Positions 1-6,521 of a DNA stretch of 9,774 nucleotides are shown one piece after another. Under the pieces are notes generated by a model that saw only the letters and a program-made list of their open reading frames with translations, was not told where the DNA came from and ran no database searches. The stretch comes from a bacterium (lineage in GTDB: Bacteria > Desulfobacterota > Anaeroferrophillalia > Anaeroferrophillales > Anaeroferrophillaceae): positions 1-9,774 of the forward strand of contig JAOZRP010000063.1 in assembly GCA_029940125.1 (NCBI GenBank), in the 5' to 3' direction. The number at the start of each line of letters is the position of its first letter. Position 1 is the stretch's first letter. A program made the position numbers and the translations under genes.

Positions 1-1
1 G

Positions 2-544
2 TTCGACCTGATGGTTATCGATCCCGATACCCTCTGGGTTCAACATCTGGACCGCAGGGGAACGGATATTATGAACGCCGTTTTTCTTTCCCATCCAGCT
101 GCGTTTCCAAGCTCTGATATGGCTATGTATCCTGCCAATCCGCAAAAAGAAGGTATGCAATTTGGACCGATTGATACCGCTAATCCTCCTGCCGGCGCCT
201 ACGGTTTGTTTCCCCACTATATCAACACCTACATCAAAAAACTCAAATCATTCAGTTTGGAAGAGGGGATAAAAAAAGCCACTTCTTTGCCTGCTCAACG
301 GTTCGGTTTAAAGGATCGAGGAATTCTGAAGCCGGGGGCCTTCGCCGATATCGTGGTATTTGATTTTGAATCCATCACCGACAATACGGATTTTCTCAAA
401 CCGGCCCAACCGCCAACCGGTATCGAATATGTTTTGGTTAACGGGACCATTGTCCATCGAGATAAGGTGCATACAGGCGAAAAGCCGGGAAAGGTGCTGC
501 GGCATGTGCCCACTAAATCATATAAATCAAAAGGGACTAAATAA
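2..544 (+). CDS. D-aminoacylase-family amidohydrolase, 3' part only
   Basis: The gene enters from the left edge in frame at base 2; about 180 C-terminal residues are visible and the start lies outside. Members of this family (N-acyl-D-amino-acid deacylase and relatives) hydrolyse N-acyl amino acids with a metal-dependent TIM-barrel active site, normally in the cytoplasm. Visible family features are the late metal/catalytic Asp in the FPSSD segment (Asp codon 116-118), the LSLEEGI-like helix followed by 'SLPAQRFGLKDRG', and the closing beta domain 'LKPGAFADIVVFD ... GIEYVLVNGT ... GEKPGKVLR'. An oddity is that the usual HPR stretch after the active-site Asp reads NPP here, and the following FPR reads FPH, so substrate preference may differ from textbook D-aminoacylase. 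The TAA stop is directly followed by the ATG of the next amidohydrolase, so the two are very probably co-translated. The family call is firm; the substrate is not known. Confidence 0.85.
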   Translation, partial: FDLMVIDPDTLWVQHLDRRGTDIMNAVFLSHPAAFPSSDMAMYPANPQKEGMQFGPIDTANPPAGAYGLFPHYINTYIKKLKSFSLEEGIKKATSLPAQRFGLKDRGILKPGAFADIVVFDFESITDNTDFLKPAQPPTGIEYVLVNGTIVHRDKVHTGEKPGKVLRHVPTKSYKSKGTK

Positions 545-1912
545 ATGCACAGGATTTTAATAAAAAACGGCATCATCGTTCCAATGGATGGCAATAACCG
601 GACGATTGAGAACAAAGCGTTACTCATTGAGGAAAATGGGATTGCGGCCATCGATTCTGCGGAAACACTGGTCAAAAAGCACGACATCAATCAAACCATC
701 GATGCCGGGGGCAAGGTCGTGATGCCGGGAATTGTTAATTGCCATGCCCATCAAGGCTGGACGTCTCTCTGTCGCGGCATTGCCGAAGATATGACTGTTG
801 AAGATTATATTTTCAGGTTAACCGAACCACTCATAGAACACGTTGTGACCGATGAGGATATGCAGTGTTTTGCATATCTAGATTGCGTGGAAATGCTGAA
901 ATTCGGCAATACCTGTATCAGTGAATTCGAGACTTTTTCAGACGATACGGCGTCGGCAATCATGGAATCCGGCATTCGCGGTGTTCTGGGAGTGAACATG
1001 ACGGATGCGGATTGGGATTTTTCCGATCCAAATGCACTGCCGAATTATAATCCGGATTTGAAGAAAAAAAACCTGGATAAGGCCATCAAGTTTTATGATA
1101 TCTGGCAGGGTAAAAATGATGGAAGAATTTCCGTTCGTTTCAGCAACAACGTGCCACTGCTTTGTTCACCCGAACTCTTGACCGAAACCAAAATCCTGGC
1201 AAAGGAACGGGGTATCGGTGTTAACACCCACATCAATGCAGAACCAATGGAGACTGAAGCCTATCAGTTGATGTATCAAAAAACCGGCGTTGAATTTATC
1301 TCCGACGTTGGTTACCTGGATGAAAATACAAACTTGGTTCATATGATTTACACCAAGGATCGGGAAATCGATATCGTCAAAGAAACCAATGCCTACATGA
1401 TTCATTGTCCATTTGAAATGGGCAAAAGGGGGGCATGCGCACCGCTTGGCAAAATGTACGCGGCTGATCTTAACATGGCCTTGGGTTCGGACTGGTTGAT
1501 GATGGACCCCTTTGAACAGATGAGGTTTGCCGCTGTGCTGGCCAGGGTCAACAGCGGAGATGCCTTGTTGAAAAATGCCTATGATTTTCTGGAAATGTTT
1601 ACGATTAAAGCGGCCAAAGCGCTAGATTTAGATGACAAAATCGGGTCCCTTGAAATCGGAAAGCTGGCGGATATCATTTTGGTTGATTTTGACCAACCGC
1701 ATATCGTGCCCATGAACAGCCATTATGACCCGGTCACCAACCTGGTTTACAATGTCCACGGCAGTGATGTTTCAATGGTCATCATCGATGGTGAAATTGT
1801 GGTGGAAAACGGAAAAGTGAATACCATCGATGAGCAAAAAGCCATGGAGGATGCGAACATCCGTTCAGAGGCTGTTTTTAATAAGTTCAAAAGCCTGGAC
1901 ACTAACCTTTAA
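545..1912 (+). CDS. Amidohydrolase, cytosine/SAH/chlorotriazine deaminase type
   Basis: This 455-residue cytoplasmic metal-dependent hydrolase belongs to the amidohydrolase group that deaminates or dechlorinates nitrogen heterocycles (SsnA, TrzN/AtzA, MTA/SAH deaminase). An N-terminal beta strand domain leads into 'VMPGIVNCHAHQG' with the metal pair H67/H69. H229 (THINAE), H266 (LVHM) and D316 (ALGSDW) complete the usual metal and catalytic set, and the C-terminal 'IGSLEIGKLADIILVDF' closes the composite beta domain. The length is normal for the family. The catalytic Glu normally lies three residues after the third His (HxxE); here the nearest Glu is four after (H229-I-N-A-E233), a small departure. 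The start is the ATG immediately after the upstream stop, with AAGGG at 531-535 as ribosome site. It follows a D-aminoacylase relative and precedes tetR, suggesting a catabolic operon. The reaction is likely hydrolytic deamination, but the substrate cannot be assigned. Confidence 0.88.
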   Translation: MHRILIKNGIIVPMDGNNRTIENKALLIEENGIAAIDSAETLVKKHDINQTIDAGGKVVMPGIVNCHAHQGWTSLCRGIAEDMTVEDYIFRLTEPLIEHVVTDEDMQCFAYLDCVEMLKFGNTCISEFETFSDDTASAIMESGIRGVLGVNMTDADWDFSDPNALPNYNPDLKKKNLDKAIKFYDIWQGKNDGRISVRFSNNVPLLCSPELLTETKILAKERGIGVNTHINAEPMETEAYQLMYQKTGVEFISDVGYLDENTNLVHMIYTKDREIDIVKETNAYMIHCPFEMGKRGACAPLGKMYAADLNMALGSDWLMMDPFEQMRFAAVLARVNSGDALLKNAYDFLEMFTIKAAKALDLDDKIGSLEIGKLADIILVDFDQPHIVPMNSHYDPVTNLVYNVHGSDVSMVIIDGEIVVENGKVNTIDEQKAMEDANIRSEAVFNKFKSLDTNL

Positions 1913-1916
1913 AAAC

Positions 1917-1939
1917 GAATAGTAGATTTTAAACGATGC
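1917..1939. promoter_or_regulatory. Operator-like element, copy 1, over the tetR start codon
   Basis: This 23-bp stretch ends in AAACGATGC, with the tetR ATG inside it, and is a near copy of 2527-2548 (two substitutions and one inserted T). Weaker similarity continues to about 1949. Its left arm GAATAGT is an imperfect complement of the right arm ACGATGC. It fills almost the whole 23-bp gap between the amidohydrolase stop and tetR, and no good Shine-Dalgarno site is present there. Inferred role: TetR-type autorepression by occluding the tetR start region. No binding evidence exists in the sequence itself. Confidence 0.45.
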
Positions 1940-2535
1940 GAAAAAGAAAAAATGCTGAACTTCGGAAACCGGAAATACTTGAGCACTTCTATCAGGTGAT
2001 CATTCAGGAGGGCATTGAAGGCGCATCGATGGCCAAGATCGCTGAATCAATGAACATCCATACCAGCCTTATCTTCCACTACTTTAAATCCAAAGAGAAC
2101 ATGCTAGTTGAATTGGCGGAATACATACAGCAAAAATATGATCCGCCACACGTCAGAGAACTGATCAGCGCGATTAAAGATCCGGAACGTAGATTCAATG
2201 TGTTTTTGGATACCTTGTTCTCTGAAGTAGATATCAATACAGTGAATTCAAGTGTGTATTATGCCTTTTATTATCTTAGTTACCGGAATCCTAAAATACA
2301 CAAGCTTTTTGTTCACATGTTTAAAAAACATCGGGATTGGATCATTCGGGAACTCGAAATATTTATAAGAGAAGGCATAATTAAAAAAGTGGATATAGAA
2401 ATGGCAGCTGATTTTATCGTTTCTATTTTCGAAGGGCTTTCATTTCATTCCGATTTTCTGGCCGGGGATAAGCCGTTTAACTTATTTGGACAATATGCCA
2501 AGAAATTAACTAAAGATTTTCTGAAAGCATCGTAG
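1936..2535 (+). CDS. TetR-family transcriptional regulator
   Basis: A 199-residue DNA-binding repressor of the TetR fold. The N-terminal helix-turn-helix is clear: 'ILEHFYQVIIQEGIEGASMAKIAESMNIHTSLIFHYFKSKENML' spans roughly residues 14-57 in separate helices, with the family's Y/F-H-Y-F-K-x-K-E signature at 47-54. The C-terminal two thirds is helical and would form the dimer and ligand pocket; the ligand is not recognisable. The length is typical. ATG 1936 is the first possible start because an in-frame TAA lies at 1930-1932; no convincing ribosome site precedes it, so expression may rely on coupling to the upstream amidohydrolase. The gene is more AT-rich than its neighbours. A near-identical dyad element sits over both its start and its stop, which suggests that it represses itself and the operon beginning at 2864. 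A short relic resembling its residues 128-140 occurs at 5136-5173. Confidence 0.93.
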   Translation: MRKRKNAELRKPEILEHFYQVIIQEGIEGASMAKIAESMNIHTSLIFHYFKSKENMLVELAEYIQQKYDPPHVRELISAIKDPERRFNVFLDTLFSEVDINTVNSSVYYAFYYLSYRNPKIHKLFVHMFKKHRDWIIRELEIFIREGIIKKVDIEMAADFIVSIFEGLSFHSDFLAGDKPFNLFGQYAKKLTKDFLKAS

Positions 2536-2548
2536 ATTTAAACGATGC
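2527..2548. promoter_or_regulatory. Operator-like element, copy 2, over the tetR stop codon
   Basis: A perfect 7-bp inverted repeat, GCATCGT (2527-2533) and ACGATGC (2542-2548), is separated by 8 bp. The whole 22-bp block is repeated with small changes at 1917-1939. The tetR TAG stop (2533-2535) lies inside it. The size and symmetry suit a TetR-dimer operator placed upstream of the promoter for the 2864 operon. The right arm also overlaps GATGCGA (2544-2550), which is complementary to TCGCATC at 2566-2572, so two alternative stems are possible if it is transcribed. Function is inferred. Confidence 0.5.
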
Positions 2549-2605
2549 GACAAACAAATTTTTTATCGCATCCAGGGGTCAGCAATTACAAATTCATACA
2601 AATAT

Positions 2606-2633
2606 TTAACATCAAAGGCAAACGAGATATAAA
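2606..2633 (+). promoter_or_regulatory. Candidate sigma70 promoter for the 2864 operon
   Basis: TTAACA at 2606-2611 (5 of 6 to TTGACA) and TATAAA at 2628-2633 (5 of 6 to TATAAT) are separated by 16 bp in the AT-rich spacer after tetR. Transcription would start near 2640 and run into the gene at 2864. The operator-like repeat lies about 60 bp upstream of the -35. In AT-rich DNA such matches arise by chance fairly often, so this is a candidate only. Confidence 0.4.
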
Positions 2634-2649
2634 GCTTTTTTTTAATCTC

Positions 2650-2675
2650 TTATTGATTGATTATTCAATTAATAA
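2650..2675 (+). repeat. 11-bp AU-rich hairpin in the leader
   Basis: Arms TTATTGATTGA (2650-2660) and TCAATTAATAA (2665-2675) pair over 11 positions with one G:U wobble (2655/2670) around a TTAT loop. There is no immediate T-run after it, so it is not a classic terminator. GATTGAT of the left arm (2655-2661) can instead pair with ATCAATC at 2694-2700, which is followed by GGCTTTTT; the two folds exclude each other. Role unknown: operator, attenuator or chance. Confidence 0.4.
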
Positions 2676-2863
2676 CTTGTGTCATTTTTATGGATCAATC
2701 GGCTTTTTACTATCTCTTAGTATGCCTGAATTGGGTTTTTCAGAAACGAGAAAAATAAAGTAGCGGCCAACAAGGGCACAAACACGAAATGGAATGATGC
2801 TAGTTATAGTTGAAAAAAGCAATTGGGTCTCAAAAGTACGATAAAGATTAGGAGCAGATCACG

Positions 2864-4123
2864 ATGAGTAAGAAGATTGTACAACTTGGTTATGGCAAAA
2901 TGGGTAAGACTGTCTTGAACGACTTGATCAAGACCGCGCAGTTCGACGACTTGGTGGTGGCCGATGCAGGACCGAATTTCATTTCGGAAATCGCAAAAAT
3001 AGAAGATCCGAGGATCAAACCCGTCAGCCTAAATGTAGACGATCAGAAAGCGGTTCGTGATCTAATTGAGGGCGCCGCTGTAGTTGTTGAGTTGTTGCCC
3101 GTTCGCTACACCATGCAGGTCGCCCAGGCTGCCGTCGAAGCGGGAACCCACATGGTGAGTTCCGTCTTCATCATTGACTGGAGTATCCAAGACCCGGAAG
3201 GAGCGAGGCGGCAGCAGGAACAGATGGCCGAAGTGGACCGGAAGGCCAAGGAGAAAGGGTTGACCATCCTGAAAGAATTCGGCATGGACCCCGGACTAGA
3301 CATCATCGTTGCGGGGGAAACTGTGCGCCAGCTTGATGAAGTGAAGGTGCTTTATACCTACGGAGCGGGCTTTCCGGAAAACCGGTTGTCACAGGCAAAT
3401 CCGCTCGGATATAAGTTCACCTGGTCAATCATAGATACCATCTGCTCCTACAGTATCCCTGGGCGAATTATTAAGAACGGGAAGGTCCAGGAAGTCCCGG
3501 CTGATGGCATGTTTGTTCCTGGCAACTGGCACATCCTGGACTTGAAAGAGATGGGAGGTCCCCTTGAATGTTTCGTCAACGGCGACGGAGAATCATTGGC
3601 CAGACTTTTCCCGGCCATTGCTAAAAGTGCCAGGACATTGGGGCGCTTTATCTGTCGCTGGCCGGGTCATGCAGCCTTCTGGGAAAAGATGGTAAAATGC
3701 GGGTTCACCCGGATCGAACCCGTAAAAGTGAACAACGTCGATGTCATCCCGGCGGAATTCTGTGCAGCCCTTCTGGGCTCCCAGCAACAGTTTCACTACA
3801 GTGTGGACGAAAGGGACGTGGCGTTAATCCGTGCTGATGCCCGGGGGATTAAAAACGGCAAGCCCACGAGAGTAGTCTGCCAGATCATAGATTACCGAGA
3901 TCTGAAAACCGGCTACACCGCTATGCAGCGTACCGTTGCCTATCCCATGTCTATCGGTGCCCAGATGATCATGGACGGCCGTCTATCAAAACGGGGCATC
4001 GTCGGACCTTCGGAAGTTCCCTTTGATCAATTCGTTACGGAACTCCGCCGGCGAGGGTTGGATATCACACAGAAGGTCCAACAGTGGAACGGCAGTATAG
4101 AGCCGGGAGGTGAAAATGTCTGA
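2864..4123 (+). CDS. Saccharopine-dehydrogenase-like NAD(P) oxidoreductase
   Basis: A 419-residue cytoplasmic oxidoreductase of the saccharopine dehydrogenase / carboxynorspermidine synthase-like family, which makes or breaks secondary-amine bonds between an amino acid and an oxo acid or aldehyde. The N-terminal Rossmann fold has GYGKMG (residues 9-14) and an acidic D34 at the end of strand two (VVADAG), suggesting NAD preference. 'KEFGMDPGLD' (138-146), 'YGAGFPENRLSQANPLGYKFTWS' (166-188, in two family blocks), 'RWPGHAAFWEKM' (265-276) and 'DERDVALIRADARG' (315-328) are the conserved blocks of the C-terminal domain. The length is normal. The start is ATG 2864, with AGGAG nine bases upstream. 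Its last bases overlap the start of the ureohydrolase-like gene, so the two products are made together and probably act in one pathway. The exact substrate (saccharopine, opine-like or polyamine-type) cannot be told. Confidence 0.87.
   Translation: MSKKIVQLGYGKMGKTVLNDLIKTAQFDDLVVADAGPNFISEIAKIEDPRIKPVSLNVDDQKAVRDLIEGAAVVVELLPVRYTMQVAQAAVEAGTHMVSSVFIIDWSIQDPEGARRQQEQMAEVDRKAKEKGLTILKEFGMDPGLDIIVAGETVRQLDEVKVLYTYGAGFPENRLSQANPLGYKFTWSIIDTICSYSIPGRIIKNGKVQEVPADGMFVPGNWHILDLKEMGGPLECFVNGDGESLARLFPAIAKSARTLGRFICRWPGHAAFWEKMVKCGFTRIEPVKVNNVDVIPAEFCAALLGSQQQFHYSVDERDVALIRADARGIKNGKPTRVVCQIIDYRDLKTGYTAMQRTVAYPMSIGAQMIMDGRLSKRGIVGPSEVPFDQFVTELRRRGLDITQKVQQWNGSIEPGGENV
4105..4110 (+). promoter_or_regulatory. 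Ribosome site that sets the start of the ureohydrolase-like gene
   Basis: GGGAGG lies inside the end of the upstream coding region, five bases before ATG 4116. It favours ATG 4116 over the in-frame GTG at 4110, which would overlap this site. The arrangement implies coupled translation of the two overlapping genes. Confidence 0.7.
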
Positions 4124-5081
4124 ACGAGGCGTAGCACCAATGCTTCATGGTGAGATTCCTACTCTCTTCGAAGCGCCACATTCGCAAGACTATACAAAGG
4201 ATATTATCTTGTTAGGTGTTCCACATGAAGGCATACTTGTGGCTGATCGTCACACGCTCTACCCTCCAGGATCACGTCCACCTGAAACTTTTTATGCTCG
4301 CTTTGGCGCTGACAAAGCGCCGGATGCAATTCGGCAAGCCAGCGTGATTTATTCACTGGAACACGAAGGGGGGATAGCTGCCGAAGTAGATTTTACCAAT
4401 ATTTCAGAAAGACTTAAAATTATAGATGCGGGCAACCACACTCTTGAAGGTGCGGAAGATGTCTCAGAACAGGTTGGGCGGTCAGATGGAATTACCATCA
4501 CTCTCGGGGGTGATCACCTTGTACCGTTGCCGCTTATTAGAGGCAAACAAAAAGGAAAGCCAGAACGTCTATCGGTACTTATATTTGACTCCCATTTAGA
4601 TTTGCATCCGTCTCCACCGTTATGGGCCGGCTCTCAATGGCGTACTCTAATTGATGAAGGCTATGTTCGACCTGAAGACATCATCATTGTTGGACCACGC
4701 GGTGTGCGGCAATCAAATCACGAGATCGAATACGCAAGAGAACATAATGTCCTTATAATACCGTTGCGGCAGATTGACGATCAGGGCATTTCACCGGTTT
4801 GCAAGCAGATCGCGAGTCGTTTACAATCGGTTGATTCAGTATACATCTCCCTCGATATTGATGTCGTCGATCCAAATTTCTGTCCGGCTCAAAAATACCC
4901 CGATGCAGCTGGGCTCAATCCGCGAGAGATTCTGACGATGATACGAAAAGCGACCGAAACCGTGCCTATTTCGGGATTCGATCTCTGTTGTTTCAGCCCA
5001 CGGTATGACGAAGGGCAACGAGGGGCCTTGCTGGCAGCACGGTTTGCCCTTGAAGCAATTTACGCCCGGTTGCGACACTAA
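4116..5081 (+). CDS. Arginase/agmatinase-fold protein with altered active site
   Basis: A 321-residue member of the ureohydrolase superfamily (arginase, agmatinase, formimidoylglutamase), which normally hydrolyses guanidino compounds to urea plus an amine with a dinuclear Mn centre. All six metal ligands are present: H134 in GGDH, D158/H160/D162 in DSHLD, and D247/D249 in SLDIDVVDP. However, the HG motif that follows DAHxD and carries the proton-shuttling His reads WAG (A172). The late 'D-V-V-E-x-x-P' motif, whose Glu holds the guanidinium group, reads 'DLCCFSP' with C292 at the Glu position. H164 next to the metal motif and the vicinal Cys pair are unusual. It therefore probably binds metals but acts on a different substrate, or by a different mechanism, than agmatinase. 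The start at ATG 4116 overlaps the saccharopine-dehydrogenase-like gene by 8 bp. Automated pipelines would likely call it agmatinase (SpeB), and I would not. Confidence 0.85.
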   Translation: MSERGVAPMLHGEIPTLFEAPHSQDYTKDIILLGVPHEGILVADRHTLYPPGSRPPETFYARFGADKAPDAIRQASVIYSLEHEGGIAAEVDFTNISERLKIIDAGNHTLEGAEDVSEQVGRSDGITITLGGDHLVPLPLIRGKQKGKPERLSVLIFDSHLDLHPSPPLWAGSQWRTLIDEGYVRPEDIIIVGPRGVRQSNHEIEYAREHNVLIIPLRQIDDQGISPVCKQIASRLQSVDSVYISLDIDVVDPNFCPAQKYPDAAGLNPREILTMIRKATETVPISGFDLCCFSPRYDEGQRGALLAARFALEAIYARLRH

Positions 5082-5117
5082 CTGGCGATTTATCACAGTT
5101 GATCGATAAGGGAAGAT

Positions 5118-5140
5118 GAGGCAAGAATTTGCCTCTGTTT
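5118..5140 (+). terminator. Terminator-like hairpin after the ureohydrolase-like gene
   Basis: GAGGCAA (5118-5124) and TTGCCTC (5129-5135) form a perfect 7-bp stem with a GAAT loop, 36 bp after the stop codon. The following bases, TGTTT and then A's, give only a weak U-tract, so termination may be partial. It separates the saccharopine-dehydrogenase/ureohydrolase pair from the rocD gene. Confidence 0.5.
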
Positions 5141-5182
5141 AAAAACCACGGCAATTGGATCATTCAGGGACTCGCTAATTAA
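5136..5182 (+). pseudogene. Short relic of a tetR-like gene
   Basis: Reading from 5135, the codons give LFKNHGNWIIQGLAN and then a TAA stop at 5180-5182. Residues 128-140 of the TetR protein upstream read MFKKHRDWIIREL. At DNA level 31 of 39 bases match codon for codon (2317-2355 versus 5135-5173), with a 12-base exact run in common (ATTGGATCATTC) and another of 10 bases (TGTTTAAAAA). There is no start, no helix-turn-helix and an in-frame TGA just upstream (5117-5119). It is best read as a decayed remnant of a paralogous regulator gene left in the spacer before rocD. Chance similarity is possible but unlikely at this level. Confidence 0.5.
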
Positions 5183-5185
5183 CTG

Positions 5186-5195
5186 ATTGATCAAT
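5186..5195. promoter_or_regulatory. Palindrome upstream of rocD
   Basis: ATTGATCAAT is a perfect 10-bp palindrome about 70 bp before the rocD start, in an AT-rich spacer. Such a position would suit an operator or a promoter-proximal site, but no convincing -35/-10 pair was found around it and palindromes of this size can occur by chance. Confidence 0.25.
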
Positions 5196-5262
5196 TTGTA
5201 TAGATTATTAATACGCTACCTTGCTGGGCCTGGAGATGAAATCTAAATCAGACGTGAGAGGA

Positions 5263-6468
5263 ATGAGTTATCAACACCAATACATAAAGCTTGAAGAAGA
5301 TTTCGGAGCACATAACTACAACCCACTGCAGGTGGTCTTAAGCCGTGGCCGGGGGGCCTGGGTGTGGGATGTAGACGGCGTTAAATATCTCGACTGCCTT
5401 TCCGCCTATTCCGCTGTTAACCAGGGACACTGCCACCCGAAAATCATGCGCGTCTTGATTGAACAGGCTCAAAGATTGACCCTGACCTCGCGCGCGTTTC
5501 GAAACGATCAGCTCGGACCCTTTTACAAAGAACTGTGTGAGGTTACGAACTCACACAAAGTCCTTCCCATGAACAGCGGAGCGGAGGCGGTGGAGACAGC
5601 CGTCAAAGCAGTGCGCAAATGGGGATATAAAGTCAAGGGAGTTGCGTCTGATCAGGCGGAAATTATTGTCTGTCAGAATAATTTCCACGGTCGAACCATT
5701 TCCATTGTCGGATTCAGCACAGATCCAAAATCCAGAGATGGATTTGGACCATTTACGCCGGGCTTTAAAATAATTCCCTTCGGTGATGTGAAAGCCCTCG
5801 AAGAAGCCATCACGCCCAATACGGTTGGCTTTCTTGTTGAGCCGATCCAGGGTGAAGCCGGTATCATAATCCCGCCGGCAGGCTATCTCAAAAAAGCCAG
5901 GTCTATTTGCAATAAAAACAACGTGGTCATGATTCTGGATGAGATCCAGACCGGTTTGGGCCGAACCGGCAAACTGCTGGCCGAAGAGCATGATGGGATT
6001 GAAGCCGACTTGACTCTTATCGGCAAATCCCTTGCCGGAGGTTTCTATCCGGTTTCCGCGGTGTTGTCCACTTCAGAGGTTTTGGGCGTGCTTCAGCCTG
6101 GAGAACACGGCAGCACTTTTGGAGGTAATCCTCTGGCCTGTGCCGTAGCCCGAGCCGCATTGAAGGTTCTCATTGAAGAAGGCTTGGTCCAAAATGCGGC
6201 TGAGATGGGTACCTATTTTCTGGATAGATTGAAACAAATTAAAAACCCGAAGATCAAGGAGGTTCGGGGCAAGGGTCTTTTGATCGGCATGGAGTTTTTC
6301 GCAGAAGCAGGCGGCGCCCGCCATTATTGTGAAAAACTTAAACAAAAGGGAGTGCTCTGCAAAGACACCCACGATCACGTACTGCGGTTTGCGCCGCCCC
6401 TTATCATTACAAAAGATATTATTGACTGGGCTTTAGAACGGATCGAAGATGTTCTATCCAGACACTGA
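5263..6468 (+). CDS. rocD: Ornithine aminotransferase
   Basis: A class III PLP-dependent aminotransferase that moves the delta-amino group of ornithine to 2-oxoglutarate, giving glutamate-5-semialdehyde (EC 2.6.1.13), in the cytoplasm. Recalled Bacillus-type RocD sequence matches block by block: 'LSAYSAVNQGHCHPKI', 'LTLTSRAFRNDQLGPFY', 'MNSGAEAVETAVKA', 'NFHGRT', 'EPIQGEAGIIIPP', 'DEIQTGLGRTGK', 'HGSTFGGNPLACAV' and 'DHVLRFAPPLII'. Numbering from ATG 5263, K255 (LIGKSLAGG) is the PLP lysine and D226 the pyridine-nitrogen Asp. That start gives 401 residues, the usual RocD length. The upstream in-frame starts (TTG 5221, ATG 5236) only add a non-conserved tail, and none has a well-spaced ribosome site, so the start is the least certain part. 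The neighbours, a ureohydrolase-fold protein and an aldehyde oxidoreductase, fit an ornithine or related omega-amine pathway; a related omega-amino acid could also be the real substrate. Confidence 0.93.
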   Translation: MSYQHQYIKLEEDFGAHNYNPLQVVLSRGRGAWVWDVDGVKYLDCLSAYSAVNQGHCHPKIMRVLIEQAQRLTLTSRAFRNDQLGPFYKELCEVTNSHKVLPMNSGAEAVETAVKAVRKWGYKVKGVASDQAEIIVCQNNFHGRTISIVGFSTDPKSRDGFGPFTPGFKIIPFGDVKALEEAITPNTVGFLVEPIQGEAGIIIPPAGYLKKARSICNKNNVVMILDEIQTGLGRTGKLLAEEHDGIEADLTLIGKSLAGGFYPVSAVLSTSEVLGVLQPGEHGSTFGGNPLACAVARAALKVLIEEGLVQNAAEMGTYFLDRLKQIKNPKIKEVRGKGLLIGMEFFAEAGGARHYCEKLKQKGVLCKDTHDHVLRFAPPLIITKDIIDWALERIEDVLSRH

Positions 6469-6521
6469 AGCTTACTGCTCCACCCGGGTTAACCGAAGCT
6501 ACCGGCTTAAAGGAGGCTGCA

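Larger units (their letters stand above)
2536..2863 (+). other. AT-rich 328-bp regulatory spacer and leader
   Basis: No convincing gene lies between tetR and the saccharopine-dehydrogenase-like gene. An open frame at 2545-2763 starts at the ATGCGA inside the operator-like repeat, has no ribosome site and encodes a low-complexity Ile/Leu/Phe/Asn-rich peptide; I regard it as chance. The spacer holds the second operator-like copy, a candidate promoter at 2606-2633, an 11-bp AU-rich hairpin at 2650-2675, an alternative downstream pairing ending near a CTTTTT run (2703-2708), and the ribosome site AGGAG at 2850-2854. The predicted leader from the candidate promoter would be roughly 220 nt. Confidence 0.6.

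Noticed and set aside
2545..2763. 72-codon open frame after tetR
   Set aside because: It has no ribosome site, its ATG is part of the operator-like repeat, and the peptide is low-complexity from AT-rich DNA with no recognisable motif.
2781..2838. Promoters close to the 2864 gene (TATAGT at 2805-2810, TTGAAA at 2810-2815)
   Set aside because: Neither element has a partner hexamer at 16-18 bp spacing.
4110..4115. GTG start for the ureohydrolase-like gene
   Set aside because: It overlaps the GGGAGG ribosome site that is correctly spaced for ATG 4116.
5221..5262. Upstream TTG/ATG/GTG starts for rocD
   Set aside because: They add 3-14 residues that RocD proteins lack, and no start has a properly spaced ribosome site; ATG 5263 gives the standard 401-residue length.
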